DNA of 64,000 nucleotides from Zeimonas sediminis (GCF_023721795.1 NZ_JAMQYE010000001.1:1426001-1490000); one strand, 5' to 3'; shown: positions 19,173 through 28,129, counted from the first letter of the stretch. Translations and numbers: made by a program. Notes: generated from the letters alone by a model not told the origin.

Positions 19173-20602
19173 CCAAGCCCCTTCCCCCGGTCGCCGACCT
19201 GCTGCGCGACTTCCACTCCGGCGCACGCACGCCCGAGTCGCTCGCGCGCGAGTGCTTCGCCGCGATCGACCGCCTCGACGCCGACATCAATGCGCTGCCC
19301 ACCCGCGTGGACCGCGACACGGTGCTCGCGGCCGCCGAGCGCGCCGGCAAGGCGATCCGCGCAGGCGATGCGGTCGGCGCGCTGGCCGGCCTGCCCTACG
19401 CGGCCAAGGACATGCACCGCACCGCCGGCATCCGCACCACCTTCGGCTCGCCGATCTTCGCCGACCACGTGCCCGACCGGAACGACGCGGTCGTGCAGCG
19501 GGTGCTCGACGCCGGCGCGATCCTGATCGCCAAGTCGAACACGCCCGAGTTCGCGGCCGGCGGGCAGACCTTCAACCCGGTGTTCGGACGCACCGCCAAT
19601 CCGCACGACACGACGCGCACTTCCGGCGGCTCCTCCGGCGGCGGCGCCGCGGCAGTCGCCACCGGCATGACCGTGGTGGCCGACGGCTCGGACCTCGGCG
19701 CCAGCCTGCGCAACCCGGCAGCCTTCTGCGGCGTGGTCGGCCTGCGGCCCTCGTCGGTGTCGAACCCGGCGCTGCTGCCCGACGCGAACGGCTTCAACAC
19801 GATGAACACGGTCGGCACGATGGCCCCGCGGGTCGCCGACCTTCGCTGGAACAACCGCGCGATCCACGCGCCGATGGCCGCGCGCCCGATTGCCGCCTGG
19901 CTGGACGCGATCGAACAGGAAGCCGCGGCCCGCCGGCACGCCGCCGGCCAGCGCCCGCTGCGCCTGGCCTTCACGATCGACGCCGGCGGCGCGATGCCGG
20001 TGGCCGCGCCGGTGCGCCGGGCGCTCGAGCGCGCGATCGAGCGGCTGCGCGAGCATGCGCGCGCCGGCCGCGTCGAGCTGGTCGAGGCCTTCCCCGACAT
20101 GTCGGATGCCGACGACTGCTTCCAGGTGCTGCGCGCGCAGTACTTCGTGGAGAACCTCGGCGAGCTGTACCGCAGCGACCGCGCCCGGATGAAGGACACG
20201 GTCGCCTGGAACGTCGAGCAGGGGCTGGCGCTGACGCCCGAGCGGCTCGCAGCGGCGGCGGCGACCCGCAGCCGGATCTTCGCGCGCATCGCGGCGTTCC
20301 TGGGCGGCTTCGACGCCTGGCTGCTGCCGACCGTGCAGGTGCTGCCCTTCTCGCACGAGATCCCGTTCCCGACCGAGATCGACGGCGTGCCGCTGGCGAC
20401 CTACATCGACTGGGTCAAGAGCTGCTACTGGATCACGGTGAGCGGCCATCCGGGCCTGTCGATCCCGGCCGGCTTCGAGGCCGACCCGGCCGACCCGGCG
20501 AAGACGCCGCTGCCGGTCGGGCTGCAGCTGGTCGGCCACTACGGGCGCGACGAGGCGCTGCTGGACGTGGGCGAGCGGATCGAGGCGCTGCTGGCGGGCT
20601 GA
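19169..20602 (+). CDS. Amidase-signature-family hydrolase
   Basis: A 477-residue amidase-signature enzyme. The Ser-cisSer-Lys triad is visible: Lys80 in PYAAKDM, Ser155 in TSGGSSGGGAAAVATG, and the nucleophile Ser179 in GSDLGASLRNPAAFCG. Such enzymes hydrolyse diverse amides. The GatA subunit of glutamyl-tRNA amidotransferase is related, but no gatB/gatC is nearby, so a stand-alone amidase is more likely. The substrate is unknown. It starts inside the stop codon of the HExxH gene. Confidence 0.9.
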   Translation: MTKPLPPVADLLRDFHSGARTPESLARECFAAIDRLDADINALPTRVDRDTVLAAAERAGKAIRAGDAVGALAGLPYAAKDMHRTAGIRTTFGSPIFADHVPDRNDAVVQRVLDAGAILIAKSNTPEFAAGGQTFNPVFGRTANPHDTTRTSGGSSGGGAAAVATGMTVVADGSDLGASLRNPAAFCGVVGLRPSSVSNPALLPDANGFNTMNTVGTMAPRVADLRWNNRAIHAPMAARPIAAWLDAIEQEAAARRHAAGQRPLRLAFTIDAGGAMPVAAPVRRALERAIERLREHARAGRVELVEAFPDMSDADDCFQVLRAQYFVENLGELYRSDRARMKDTVAWNVEQGLALTPERLAAAAATRSRIFARIAAFLGGFDAWLLPTVQVLPFSHEIPFPTEIDGVPLATYIDWVKSCYWITVSGHPGLSIPAGFEADPADPAKTPLPVGLQLVGHYGRDEALLDVGERIEALLAG

Positions 20603-20651
20603 TCGCTTCGCCGGCGAGAGCCGGCACGGATGCGGCGCTCGCCGCGGCCAA

Positions 20652-20681
20652 GGCTGCGGCTGCGGCTGCGGCTGCGGCTGC
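20652..20681. repeat. (GGCTGC)5 hexanucleotide tandem repeat
   Basis: Five perfect copies of GGCTGC lie between the convergent amidase and TPM genes, beginning two bases past the TPM stop codon at 20684-20686. A six-base unit cannot shift a reading frame, but copy number could vary by slippage. Confidence 0.95.
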
Positions 20682-20683
20682 GA

Positions 20684-21193
20684 TCAGAGGATCGCCGGCC
20701 GGTTCGGCAACTCGTTCGAGTCGGCTTCGGGCGACAACAGCGGGAAGGCCTCGGCCAGCATCCCGTTGAGCGCCCCGATCGCGTCGAGCAGGCCCTGCTC
20801 CGGGCCGCCGGCGCGCAGCGCCTCGCCGAGTCGCTCGCAGACCTGCCGCATCGCGGCCGGGCCGAGCGCCGCGGCGGCGCTGCGGTCGGCGACGATCTCG
20901 ATCGCATGGTCGGCGACCAGCAGGTAGAGCAGCAGGCCGTTGTTGGCCTCGGTGTCCCACACCCGAAGCTCCGAGAAGACCTCGAGCGCGCGCTCGCGCG
21001 GCAAGGTGCCGCGCGCGACCCGATGCCAGGGCAGCGAGGCCTCGATCGCGATCCGGATCTCGGCGGCGTGGCCACGCTCGCCGTCGGCCACCGCCTGCTC
21101 GATCCGGCGCAGCGCGTCGTCGGGGAACAGCCTGCGCACCGCGCGAGAATCGCAGGCGAGATGGGCCCAGACGCGGGACAGGCCGGTCCTCAT
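20684..21193 (-). CDS. TPM-domain protein (second of a pair)
   Basis: A 169-residue protein with a compact TPM (TLP18.3/Psb32/MOLO-1) domain: RRIEQAVADGERGHAAEIRIAIE, LRVWDTEANNGLLLYLLVADHAIEIVADR. No signal peptide or membrane segment is seen, unlike the longer TPM protein encoded just upstream. It lies 58 bases downstream of that gene and is very likely co-transcribed with it and lemA. The domain family is poorly characterised biochemically. Confidence 0.85.
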   Translation of the reverse strand: MRTGLSRVWAHLACDSRAVRRLFPDDALRRIEQAVADGERGHAAEIRIAIEASLPWHRVARGTLPRERALEVFSELRVWDTEANNGLLLYLLVADHAIEIVADRSAAAALGPAAMRQVCERLGEALRAGGPEQGLLDAIGALNGMLAEAFPLLSPEADSNELPNRPAIL

Positions 21194-21251
21194 CGCACTC
21201 GCCCTGCCGCTGCGGGCGCGCCATTCGGCGCGAGCGCGGGTTCGACCGCCA

Positions 21252-22208
21252 TCACCATCCCCCGGACGCGCCGCCGCCGCCGAAGCCGCCGCCCCCGCCG
21301 CGGAAGCCGCCGCCCCCGCGAAGGCCTCCCCCGCCGCGCCCCGGAAACCCGCCGCCAAATCCCCCCGGGAGTCCACCGGGCCCGGAGCGCCAGGTGTGCG
21401 CCCCCACCCGCCCCATGCCACCGCCACCGCGGATCGCCAGCAGCACGAAGAACAGCAGCAGCCCGGCCACCACCGCCAGCGGCAGGCCGGCGCCAAACAC
21501 CCAGGCGCTCGCGCCGCCGAACAGGCCGCCCGCCGACGAGCCGAGCACCCTGCCCAGCCACTGCCGCAGGATCAGCCCCGCGAAGAACGCGAACAGCAGC
21601 ACCGCGACCCAGTCGGTGCCGCCCTCCTCCAGGGGCTGGCCGCGCGCCGGCGCCGGCAACGGCTCGCCCTCGATCAGTCGCATCAGCGCGTCGATGCCGG
21701 CCTCGATGCCGCCGGCGTAATCGCCCTGCCTGAAGCGCGGCACGATCAGGTTCTCGATCACCTGTTTCGCGCGGGCATCCGGGATCGCGCCCTCGAGACC
21801 GTAACCGACCTCGATCCGCAGCCGGCGGTCTTCCTTCGCGACCACCAGCAGCACGCCGTCGTCGACCCGCTGCCCGTCGACGCGGCCGCGGCCGATCTTC
21901 CAGGCCTCGGCCACCCGGATCGAGTAGTCCTCGATCGCCTCGGGCGCGGTGCCGCGCACGACCAGCACCGCGATCTGGCTGCCCTTGCGCTGCTCGAAGG
22001 CCTCGAGCCGCGACTCGAGGCGCGAGCGCGCAGCCGCATCGAGCGTGCCGGTCAGGTCCGTCACGCGCGCCTGCAGCGGCGGCACCGGCTGAAGGCCGGC
22101 CTGCGCCGCGGCGATCGGCACGAGGATCGCAAGCAAGGCCGCGACGATCGCCGCCGCGGCCACGGACATCGCGAGGACGAATGCGTGTCGGAACGGCAAG
22201 CGGTTCAT
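21252..22208 (-). CDS. Exported TPM-domain membrane protein, YgcG family
   Basis: A 318-residue envelope protein. An N-terminal signal or anchor (about 8-38) is followed by a TPM domain (about 45-180; VTDLTGTLDAAARSRLESRL, QIAVLVVRG, RVDDGVLLVVAKEDRRLRIEVGYGLEGAIPD). Hydrophobic segments follow at about 205-260, then a glycine-rich C-terminal tail (GGGGFRGGGGGFGGGGASGGW). This architecture is typical of proteins encoded beside LemA. ATG 22208 was chosen over upstream GTG codons. Its role is probably in envelope maintenance, which is an inference from the LemA link. Confidence 0.9.
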   Translation of the reverse strand: MNRLPFRHAFVLAMSVAAAAIVAALLAILVPIAAAQAGLQPVPPLQARVTDLTGTLDAAARSRLESRLEAFEQRKGSQIAVLVVRGTAPEAIEDYSIRVAEAWKIGRGRVDGQRVDDGVLLVVAKEDRRLRIEVGYGLEGAIPDARAKQVIENLIVPRFRQGDYAGGIEAGIDALMRLIEGEPLPAPARGQPLEEGGTDWVAVLLFAFFAGLILRQWLGRVLGSSAGGLFGGASAWVFGAGLPLAVVAGLLLFFVLLAIRGGGGMGRVGAHTWRSGPGGLPGGFGGGFPGRGGGGLRGGGGFRGGGGGFGGGGASGGW

Positions 22209-22280
22209 CACCACCCGAAGGAAGCCATCACGAGGTGGAGGGAGCCAGCGACCCGAGGGAAGCCCACGACCTGCCGGCGC

Positions 22281-22886
22281 TCACTTCGCCCCGGCCGGCG
22301 CCCCGCGCCCGAAGTCCACCGTCGGCGGCTTCGAGATCTCGCGCTCGTTCTCGACCGAGAACTGCGGCTTCGTGCCGTAGCCGAAGACCATCGCGGTCAG
22401 GTTCACCGGGAATTGCCGAACCAGGACGTTGTACTGCTGCACCGAGTCGATGTAGCGCCTGCGCGCGACCGTGATCCGGTTCTCGGTGCCCTCGAGCTGC
22501 GCCTGCAAGTCGCGGAAGTTGGCGTCGGACTTGAGCTGCGGATAGTTCTCGGCCACCACCAGCAGCCGCGACAGCGCGCTGCCCATGTCGCGCTGCGCCG
22601 CCTCGAACTGCTGCAGCGAGGCCGGGTCCGACGGGTCGACCCGCACCTGCCCGACCCGCGACCGCGCCTCGGTGACCGCGATCAGCACCTCGCGCTCCTG
22701 CTCGGCGAAGCCCTTGACCGTGTTCACCAGGTTCGGGATCAGGTCGGCGCGGCGCTGGTACTGGTTCAGCACCTCGGACCAGGCCGATTTGGTGGCCTCG
22801 TCGGCCTGCTGTATCGAGTTGTAGCCGCAGCCGCCCAGCGCGATCGCGGCGAGCAAGGCGGACAGCAATCTGGCGATTCGTTTCAT
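22281..22886 (-). CDS. lemA: LemA-family lipoprotein
   Basis: A 201-residue LemA protein. The N-terminus is a lipoprotein signal with lipobox LGGC (Cys20). The family core follows: LNQYQRRADLIPNLVNTVKGF, EAQRDMGSALSRLLVVAENYP, LKSDANFRDLQAQLEGTENRI and ARRRYIDSVQQYNVLVRQFP. LemA with one or two TPM proteins downstream is a widespread gene order. The product is predicted to be anchored in the envelope and largely helical. Confidence 0.95.
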   Translation of the reverse strand: MKRIARLLSALLAAIALGGCGYNSIQQADEATKSAWSEVLNQYQRRADLIPNLVNTVKGFAEQEREVLIAVTEARSRVGQVRVDPSDPASLQQFEAAQRDMGSALSRLLVVAENYPQLKSDANFRDLQAQLEGTENRITVARRRYIDSVQQYNVLVRQFPVNLTAMVFGYGTKPQFSVENEREISKPPTVDFGRGAPAGAK

Positions 22887-22968
22887 GAGGAGGCTCCGGT
22901 TTTGCGCCCAGTCTAGCCCAGCGGGCTTGCAGTAACATGGGCGCCGACCCATTCACGATCGAGCCCCA

Positions 22969-23967
22969 ATGAGCACCGACCTGTCGCGCCGCCGCGCGCT
23001 CGCCGGGCTGGCCGCTTCGGCCGCCCTGCCTGCATCCCTCGTTTCCGCACCCGCGCTGGCCCAGGCCTGGCCGAGCAAGCCGATCCGCATGGTCGTGCCC
23101 ACGCCGCCCGGCAGCTCGGTGGACGTGGCCGCGCGCCTGGTCGCCGAGCGGCTGCGCGAGAAGCTGGGCGGCGCCACGGTGCTGGTCGAGAACAAGCCCG
23201 GCGCGGGCGGCACGATCGCCGCGGCCGACGTGGCCCGCTCCGCCCCCGACGGCCACAGCCTGTTCGTCGGCTTCAACGGGCCGCTGGCCACCGCCGAGCA
23301 CGTGTTCCCCAAGCTGCCGTACAAGCCGCTGGAGGCCTTCGCGCCGGTGATCGCCACCGTGTCGCAGCCGCACGTGCTGGTGGTCAACGCCAACGATCCG
23401 GCGAAGACGCTCGGCGAGTTCGTCGCGCGGGTCAAGGCCGCGCCCGGCAAGGCCAACTACGCGTCGGTCGGCAACGCCAGCGCATCGCACCTGACGATGG
23501 AGCTGTTCAAGAGCGCGGCAGGCCTGTACATCGTCCACATCCCGTACAACGGCGGCCCGGCGGCCACGCAGGGCCTGATCGCCGGCGACGTCGACGCGCT
23601 GTTCACCGCCTACGTGAACGTGCAGGGCCCGGTCGCGGCCGGCCGGCTGCGGGTGCTCGCGCTCGCCGAGAAGCAGCGCTCGCCGCGCATCCCGCAGGTG
23701 CCCACCTTCGCCGAGCTGGGCCTGCCGCAGGTCGACGCGCCGCTGTGGAACGCGATCGTGGCGCCGGCCGGCACGCCGGCCGACATCGTGGGCCGGCTCA
23801 ACCAGGCGATCGACACGGTGCTGGCCGAGCCGGCGATCCGCGACAAGCTCGCCGGCGGCGGCATGGAAGTCATCGGCGGCAAGCCCGAGGTGCTGGCCCG
23901 GATGATGCGCGACGAATCGGCGAAGTGGCTGCCGGTGACGCGGCGACTCGGAATCAAGCCGGACTGA
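22969..23967 (+). CDS. Orphan Bug/TctC-family binding protein with a Tat-like signal
   Basis: A 332-residue receptor with the hallmarks PIRMVVPTPPGSSVDVAAR, VENKPGAGGTIAAADVARSAPDG and VHIPYNGGPAATQG. Its signal peptide begins LSRRRALAGLAASAALP, which fits a twin-arginine export signal, unlike the two other binding proteins in the window. It stands alone, divergent from lemA and convergent with msrA (three bases between stops). No transporter subunits are nearby. The ligand is unknown. Confidence 0.92.
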   Translation: MSTDLSRRRALAGLAASAALPASLVSAPALAQAWPSKPIRMVVPTPPGSSVDVAARLVAERLREKLGGATVLVENKPGAGGTIAAADVARSAPDGHSLFVGFNGPLATAEHVFPKLPYKPLEAFAPVIATVSQPHVLVVNANDPAKTLGEFVARVKAAPGKANYASVGNASASHLTMELFKSAAGLYIVHIPYNGGPAATQGLIAGDVDALFTAYVNVQGPVAAGRLRVLALAEKQRSPRIPQVPTFAELGLPQVDAPLWNAIVAPAGTPADIVGRLNQAIDTVLAEPAIRDKLAGGGMEVIGGKPEVLARMMRDESAKWLPVTRRLGIKPD

Positions 23968-23970
23968 GGC

Positions 23971-24510
23971 TCATCGCTTCTTCAGCCGGCTGGCGAAGCC
24001 GCGACGGAACTTCGCGACCTTCGGCGCGACCACCGCCATGCAGTAGCCCTGGTACGGGTTGCGCTCGAAGAAGCGCTGGTGATAGGCCTCGGCCGGGTAC
24101 CAGGTGCCGGGCGACTCGATCGTGGTCACGATCGGCGAGCCGAACACACGGTCGGCCTCCAGCTTCGCGATGAAGGCCTCGGCCTGCGCGCGCTGCTCGT
24201 CGTCCAACGGGAACACCGCCGACCGGTACTGCGTGCCCACGTCGTTGCCCTGCCGGTTCAGGGTGGTCGGATCGTGCGTGCCGAAGAAGATCGCCAGGAT
24301 CTCCTGGTAGCCGATCCGGTCGGCGTCGAACTCGACGCGAACCGCTTCGGCGTGGCCGGTGCGCCCGCCGCAGACCTCCTCGTAGCTCGGGTCCGAGGTC
24401 TGGCCGCCGCAGTAGCCCGACTCGACCGACAGCACCCCCTCCACTTCGAGGAAAACCGCCTCGGTGCACCAGAAGCACCCTCCTGCCAGGATCGCGACCT
24501 GCCGGTTCAT
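23971..24510 (-). CDS. msrA: Peptide-methionine (S)-S-oxide reductase
   Basis: A 179-residue MsrA that repairs oxidised methionine using thioredoxin. The active-site motif GCFWCTEA holds catalytic Cys12. [25 protein letters not shown] and [28 protein letters not shown] are the expected conserved blocks. Its ATG overlaps the stop of the DUF1992 gene, so both are one transcript. Confidence 0.97.
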   Translation of the reverse strand: MNRQVAILAGGCFWCTEAVFLEVEGVLSVESGYCGGQTSDPSYEEVCGGRTGHAEAVRVEFDADRIGYQEILAIFFGTHDPTTLNRQGNDVGTQYRSAVFPLDDEQRAQAEAFIAKLEADRVFGSPIVTTIESPGTWYPAEAYHQRFFERNPYQGYCMAVVAPKVAKFRRGFASRLKKR

Positions 24511-24887
24511 TTCGTCTCCTTGTCGAAGCGCTCGAGCAGCGCGCGCCGGTACTCGAGGCCGGCGCCGGTGGTCAGCGCGGCGCCGCGCGCCTCGAGCGCC
24601 ATCGCCAGCGCCACGATCTTCCGGCCGGCGCGACGGGACTCGGGCGAATCGTCGGCGCCATCGACCGCAATGCGCAGCATCGAATCCAGGTCGCGCAGCG
24701 CCTCGACCTCGGGCGGCACGAAACCGGCGTTCTTCAGGATCCGATAGGCGACCCGGAGCTCCTCGGGCACCATCCGGTCGTCGTCGAGATCGAGCGGCCG
24801 GCCCGCGCCGGGCAGGTCGTCAAAGGCGCCCTGGCGGCGCGCTTCGTCGATGCGCTGCTCGATCAGCTCGTTGAATGCGGCGAACAT
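24507..24887 (-). CDS. DUF1992 (DnaJ homologue subfamily C member 28-like) protein
   Basis: A 126-residue protein with the DUF1992 core: [55 protein letters not shown]. The function is not established. It overlaps msrA by four bases downstream and is divergent from the kynureninase gene, 35 bases away. Confidence 0.9.
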   Translation of the reverse strand: MFAAFNELIEQRIDEARRQGAFDDLPGAGRPLDLDDDRMVPEELRVAYRILKNAGFVPPEVEALRDLDSMLRIAVDGADDSPESRRAGRKIVALAMALEARGAALTTGAGLEYRRALLERFDKETK

Positions 24888-24922
24888 TCGGCAAACTTAG
24901 CAGAAGCGGAGTCCGTTCGACG

Positions 24923-26260
24923 ATGACCACGACCAGCCCCTGGGCCCTTTCCGGCCTGCCCGCGTCCCGCGCCGAGTGCGAGGCGCTCGACGCAGCCGAT
25001 CCGCTCGCCCCGCTGCGCGCGCGCTTCGCGCTGCCGCCCGGCACGATCTACCTCGACGGCAACTCGCTGGGGCCCCTGCCCGCCGACACCGCCGCCCGCG
25101 TGAACGACGCGATCGAGCGCCAGTGGGGCCGCGACCTGATCCGCAGCTGGAACAGCGCCGGCTGGGTCGACCTGCCGGTGCGGCTGGGCGCCAGGCTCGC
25201 GCCGCTGATCGGCGCGCAGGCCGACGAGGTGGCGGTCGCCGACTCGACCTCGGTCAACCTGTTCAAGCTGTTGTCGGCCGCGCTGCGGATGCGGGCAGGC
25301 CGCAGGCTGATCCTGTCCGAGCGCGGCAATTTCCCGACCGACCTGTACATCGCGCAGGGGCTGATCGAGCAACTCGGCGAGCGGCCGGGCGGCGGGCGCT
25401 TCCGGCTCGAGCTGGTCGAGCGCGGCGAGCTGCCGCAAGCGCTGGCGCAGGCGCGCGAGCGCCACGAAGCCGGCAAGGGCGAGCTGGCGGTGGCGATGCT
25501 CACGCAGGTCGACTACCGCACCGGCTCGATGCTCGACATGGCGCGCGTCACCGCCGGCATCCATGCCGCCGGCGGCCTGGCGCTGTGGGACCTCGCCCAT
25601 TCGGCCGGCGCCTTCCCGGTGCGCCTGAACCAGGCCGGCGCCGACCTGGCGGTGGGCTGCGGCTACAAGTACCTGAACGGCGGGCCCGGCGCGCCGGCCT
25701 TCCTGTACGTGGCCAGGCGGCTGCAGGCAGGCTTCGCCCAGCCGCTGTCGGGCTGGATGGGCCACGCGGCGCCCTTCGCCTTCGAAACCGGCTACCGGCC
25801 GGCCGACGGCGTGGCGCGCTTCCTGTGCGGCACGCCGCCGGTGCTGTCGATGGTCGCCCTGGAAGCCGGCATCGACACGCTGCTGGCCGCCGAGCCCTTC
25901 GGCGGGCTCGCCGCGATCCGCGCGAAGTCGCTCGCGCTGACCCGGCTGTTCGCGCAGCGGGCGCTCGCGCTGTGCGAGCGGCACGGCCTGCGCTGCGTCA
26001 CGCCGGTCGACGACGCCGCCCGCGGCAGCCAGGCGAGCTTCAAGCTGCCCGACGGCGACATGGCCTACGCGGTGGTGCAGGCGCTGATCGCGCGCGGCGT
26101 GATCGGCGACTTCCGGTCGCCCGACATCCTGCGCTTCGGCTTCGCGCCGATGTACCTGCGCCACGTCGACGCCTGGGACGCCGCCGAGGCGCTGGGCGAG
26201 GTCCTCGCGTCGCGCGAATGGGACCGCGCCGAATTCCGGACCCGCGCGGCCGTGACCTGA
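24923..26260 (+). CDS. kynU: Kynureninase-family PLP enzyme
   Basis: A 445-residue PLP enzyme that cleaves L-kynurenine to anthranilate and alanine in tryptophan degradation. Visible hallmarks are TIYLDGNSLGPLP near the N-terminus, the SERGNFPTDLYI block, DLAHSAGAFP, and the PLP lysine Lys249 in GCGYKYLNGGPGAP. The length and motifs match KynU. The partner genes kynA and kynB are not in this window, so it is a detached member of the pathway. ATG 24923 was chosen over a 16-residue upstream extension that overlaps the divergent gene's 5' end. Confidence 0.92.
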   Translation: MTTTSPWALSGLPASRAECEALDAADPLAPLRARFALPPGTIYLDGNSLGPLPADTAARVNDAIERQWGRDLIRSWNSAGWVDLPVRLGARLAPLIGAQADEVAVADSTSVNLFKLLSAALRMRAGRRLILSERGNFPTDLYIAQGLIEQLGERPGGGRFRLELVERGELPQALAQARERHEAGKGELAVAMLTQVDYRTGSMLDMARVTAGIHAAGGLALWDLAHSAGAFPVRLNQAGADLAVGCGYKYLNGGPGAPAFLYVARRLQAGFAQPLSGWMGHAAPFAFETGYRPADGVARFLCGTPPVLSMVALEAGIDTLLAAEPFGGLAAIRAKSLALTRLFAQRALALCERHGLRCVTPVDDAARGSQASFKLPDGDMAYAVVQALIARGVIGDFRSPDILRFGFAPMYLRHVDAWDAAEALGEVLASREWDRAEFRTRAAVT

Positions 26261-26344
26261 ACGGAGCGGACCGACGGCAGGGCCTAGAATGGCCGGCGGC
26301 GTCGATCTCGAGGTCGCCGACCGCAATACGGACCAGGGGAGAGC

Positions 26345-27121
26345 GTGGACACATCGATGAACGGAAAGCGCGTGCTGGTGACCGCCGGCGCGCAGGGCAT
26401 CGGCCTGGCGATCGCCGAGACCTTCGTCACGGCCGGCGCCACGGTGCACGTGTGCGACGTGGACGCGCCGGCGCTCGAGGCCGCAACGAAGAAGCTGCCG
26501 GGCATCACCGCGTCGCTGACCGACGTGGCCGACGAGGCGCAGGTCGAGGCGATGTTCGCGGACCTGCGCCAGCGCTGGGGCACGCTCGACGTGCTGGTCA
26601 ACAATGCCGGCATCGCGGGCCCCACCGCGGCGGTCGAGGACACCTCGCTGGCCGACTGGAACCGCACGCTGGCGGTGAACCTGACCGGCATGTTCCTGTG
26701 CACGCGCGCCGCGGTGCCGATGCTCAAGAAGGCCGGCGGCGGCTCGATCGTGAACCTGTCCTCGGTCGCGGGCCGGCTCGGCTTCCCGCTGCGCACGCCC
26801 TATTCCGCGACCAAGTTCGGCGTGATCGGCCTGACCGAGACCTGGGCGATGGAGCTCGGCCCGTCGAAGATCCGCGTCAACGCGATCCTGCCCGGCGCCG
26901 TGTCGGGCGACCGGATCGAGCGGGTCATCTCGGCCAAGGCGGGGGCGCTGGGCATCGACGTTCAGGAGATGCGCGAGCGGGTGGTGTCCAAGGTGTCGCT
27001 GCGGACCATGGTCAGCCCCTACGACATCGCCAACCAGATCCTTTTCGTCTGCTCGCCCGCCGGGCAGGTCATCAGCGGACAGAGCCTGTCTGTCTGCGGC
27101 AACGTGGAGCATCTCGGATGA
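26345..27121 (+). CDS. SDR-family NAD(P)-dependent oxidoreductase
   Basis: A 258-residue classical SDR: cofactor motif TAGAQGIGLAIAE, NNAG, active-site Ser in NLSSVAG and YSATK. AGGGGAG lies directly before GTG 26345 (three bases) and about fifteen before ATG 26357. Neither spacing is ideal, so the start is uncertain by four residues. The stop overlaps the next ATG (ATGA). With the dehydrogenase and BKACE genes that follow it forms a beta-oxo/hydroxy-acid degradation unit whose substrate is unknown. Confidence 0.9.
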   Translation: MDTSMNGKRVLVTAGAQGIGLAIAETFVTAGATVHVCDVDAPALEAATKKLPGITASLTDVADEAQVEAMFADLRQRWGTLDVLVNNAGIAGPTAAVEDTSLADWNRTLAVNLTGMFLCTRAAVPMLKKAGGGSIVNLSSVAGRLGFPLRTPYSATKFGVIGLTETWAMELGPSKIRVNAILPGAVSGDRIERVISAKAGALGIDVQEMRERVVSKVSLRTMVSPYDIANQILFVCSPAGQVISGQSLSVCGNVEHLG

Positions 27122-28056
27122 GCAAGGAAACCGTCGCGATCGTCGGCGCCGGCCTGATCGGCCGCGCCTGGGCGATCGTGTTCGCCCGCAGTGGCTTCCA
27201 GGTCAGGCTGCACGACCAGGTGCCGGCCGCGCTGGACAACTGCCTCGGCATCATCGGCGAGCGGCTGCAGGACCTGGCCGAGTTCGGCCTGATCTCCGAC
27301 ACGCCCGACACGATCCTCGCGCGCATCCGGCCCTCGGCCTCGCTGGCCGAGGCGGTCGACGGCGTGGTGCTGGTGCAGGAGAACGTGGCCGAGAAACTCG
27401 AGGTCAAGCGCGAGGTCTTCGCCGAGCTCGACCGGCTTGCGCCGCCCGACGCGGTGCTGGCCAGCTCGACCTCGTGGCTGCCCGCCTCCAGCTTCAGCGA
27501 GCATGTGCCGGGCCGCGCGCGCTGCCTGGTCGGGCATCCGGTGAACCCGCCCTACCTGGTGCCGCTGGTCGAGATCGCGCCGGCGCCGTGGACCTCGCCG
27601 CAAACCGTGGCCCGCGCCCGCGACATCTATGCCCGGGCCGGCCAGACGCCGGTCACGCTGAAGAAGGAGATCACCGGCTTCCTGCTCAACCGGGTGCAGA
27701 GCGCGGTCCTCAGCGAAGTCTTCGCGCTGTACCGCGACGGCTACGCCGACGCCGAGGACCTCGACCGGGTGCTGAAGGACGGGCTGGCGCTGCGCTGGTC
27801 CTTCATGGGCCCGTTCGAGACGATCGACCTGAACGCGCCCGGCGGGCTGGTCGACTACGCCGCGCGCTTCGGCCCGACCTACCGGGATGTCGCGGCGAAT
27901 GCCGTCGCCTTCGACTGGGACGAGGCCACGGTGGCGGCCGCCGACGCCGAGCGTCGCAGCCAGCTCCCGCTGGAAGACATCGAGAAGCGCTCCGCCTGGC
28001 GCGACCGCCGGCTGATGGCGCTGCTCGCGCACAAGCGCGGGCAACCCGAATCCTGA
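27118..28056 (+). CDS. 3-hydroxyacyl-CoA dehydrogenase-family enzyme, lambda-crystallin/L-gulonate 3-dehydrogenase-like
   Basis: A 312-residue NAD-dependent L-3-hydroxyacid dehydrogenase. The Rossmann motif VGAGLIGRAWA (9-19) is followed by SSTSWLPAS and the catalytic His140 in GHPVNPPYLVPLVE. KEITGFLLNRVQ and the C-terminal SFMGPFETIDLNAPGG follow. These blocks resemble mammalian lambda-crystallin (L-gulonate 3-dehydrogenase) more than fatty-acid HADH or carnitine dehydrogenase. It would oxidise a 3-hydroxy acid to the 3-keto acid, which is the substrate class of the BKACE enzyme encoded next. It is translationally coupled to the SDR gene. Confidence 0.88.
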   Translation: MSKETVAIVGAGLIGRAWAIVFARSGFQVRLHDQVPAALDNCLGIIGERLQDLAEFGLISDTPDTILARIRPSASLAEAVDGVVLVQENVAEKLEVKREVFAELDRLAPPDAVLASSTSWLPASSFSEHVPGRARCLVGHPVNPPYLVPLVEIAPAPWTSPQTVARARDIYARAGQTPVTLKKEITGFLLNRVQSAVLSEVFALYRDGYADAEDLDRVLKDGLALRWSFMGPFETIDLNAPGGLVDYAARFGPTYRDVAANAVAFDWDEATVAAADAERRSQLPLEDIEKRSAWRDRRLMALLAHKRGQPES

Positions 28057-28069
28057 CCCTTTCCCTATC

Positions 28070-28102
28070 GTGCCGGTGCCGCGCCTTCGGGCGCGCCGGC
28101 AC
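28070..28102 (+). promoter_or_regulatory. Long hairpin with UUCG tetraloop upstream of the BKACE gene
   Basis: GTGCCGG (28070-28076) pairs with CCGGCAC (28096-28102). After a three-base bulge, CGCGCC (28080-28085) pairs with GGCGCG (28090-28095) around TTCG. The C(UUCG)G loop is exceptionally stable. There is no T-run, so a processing, stabilising or partial-termination role is more likely than a full terminator. Confidence 0.6.
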
Positions 28103-28129
28103 CGACACCAACGATCAGAGAGATTCACC

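Noticed and set aside
21252-21360. Glycine-codon tandem repeat (GGCGGC-type) at the end of the TPM gene
   Set aside because: It encodes the Gly-rich tail typical of YgcG-like proteins and is not an independent repeat element.
24875-24923. Longer kynureninase start at 24875
   Set aside because: The extra 16 residues overlap the 5' end of the divergent DUF1992 gene and are not seen at the start of the family.
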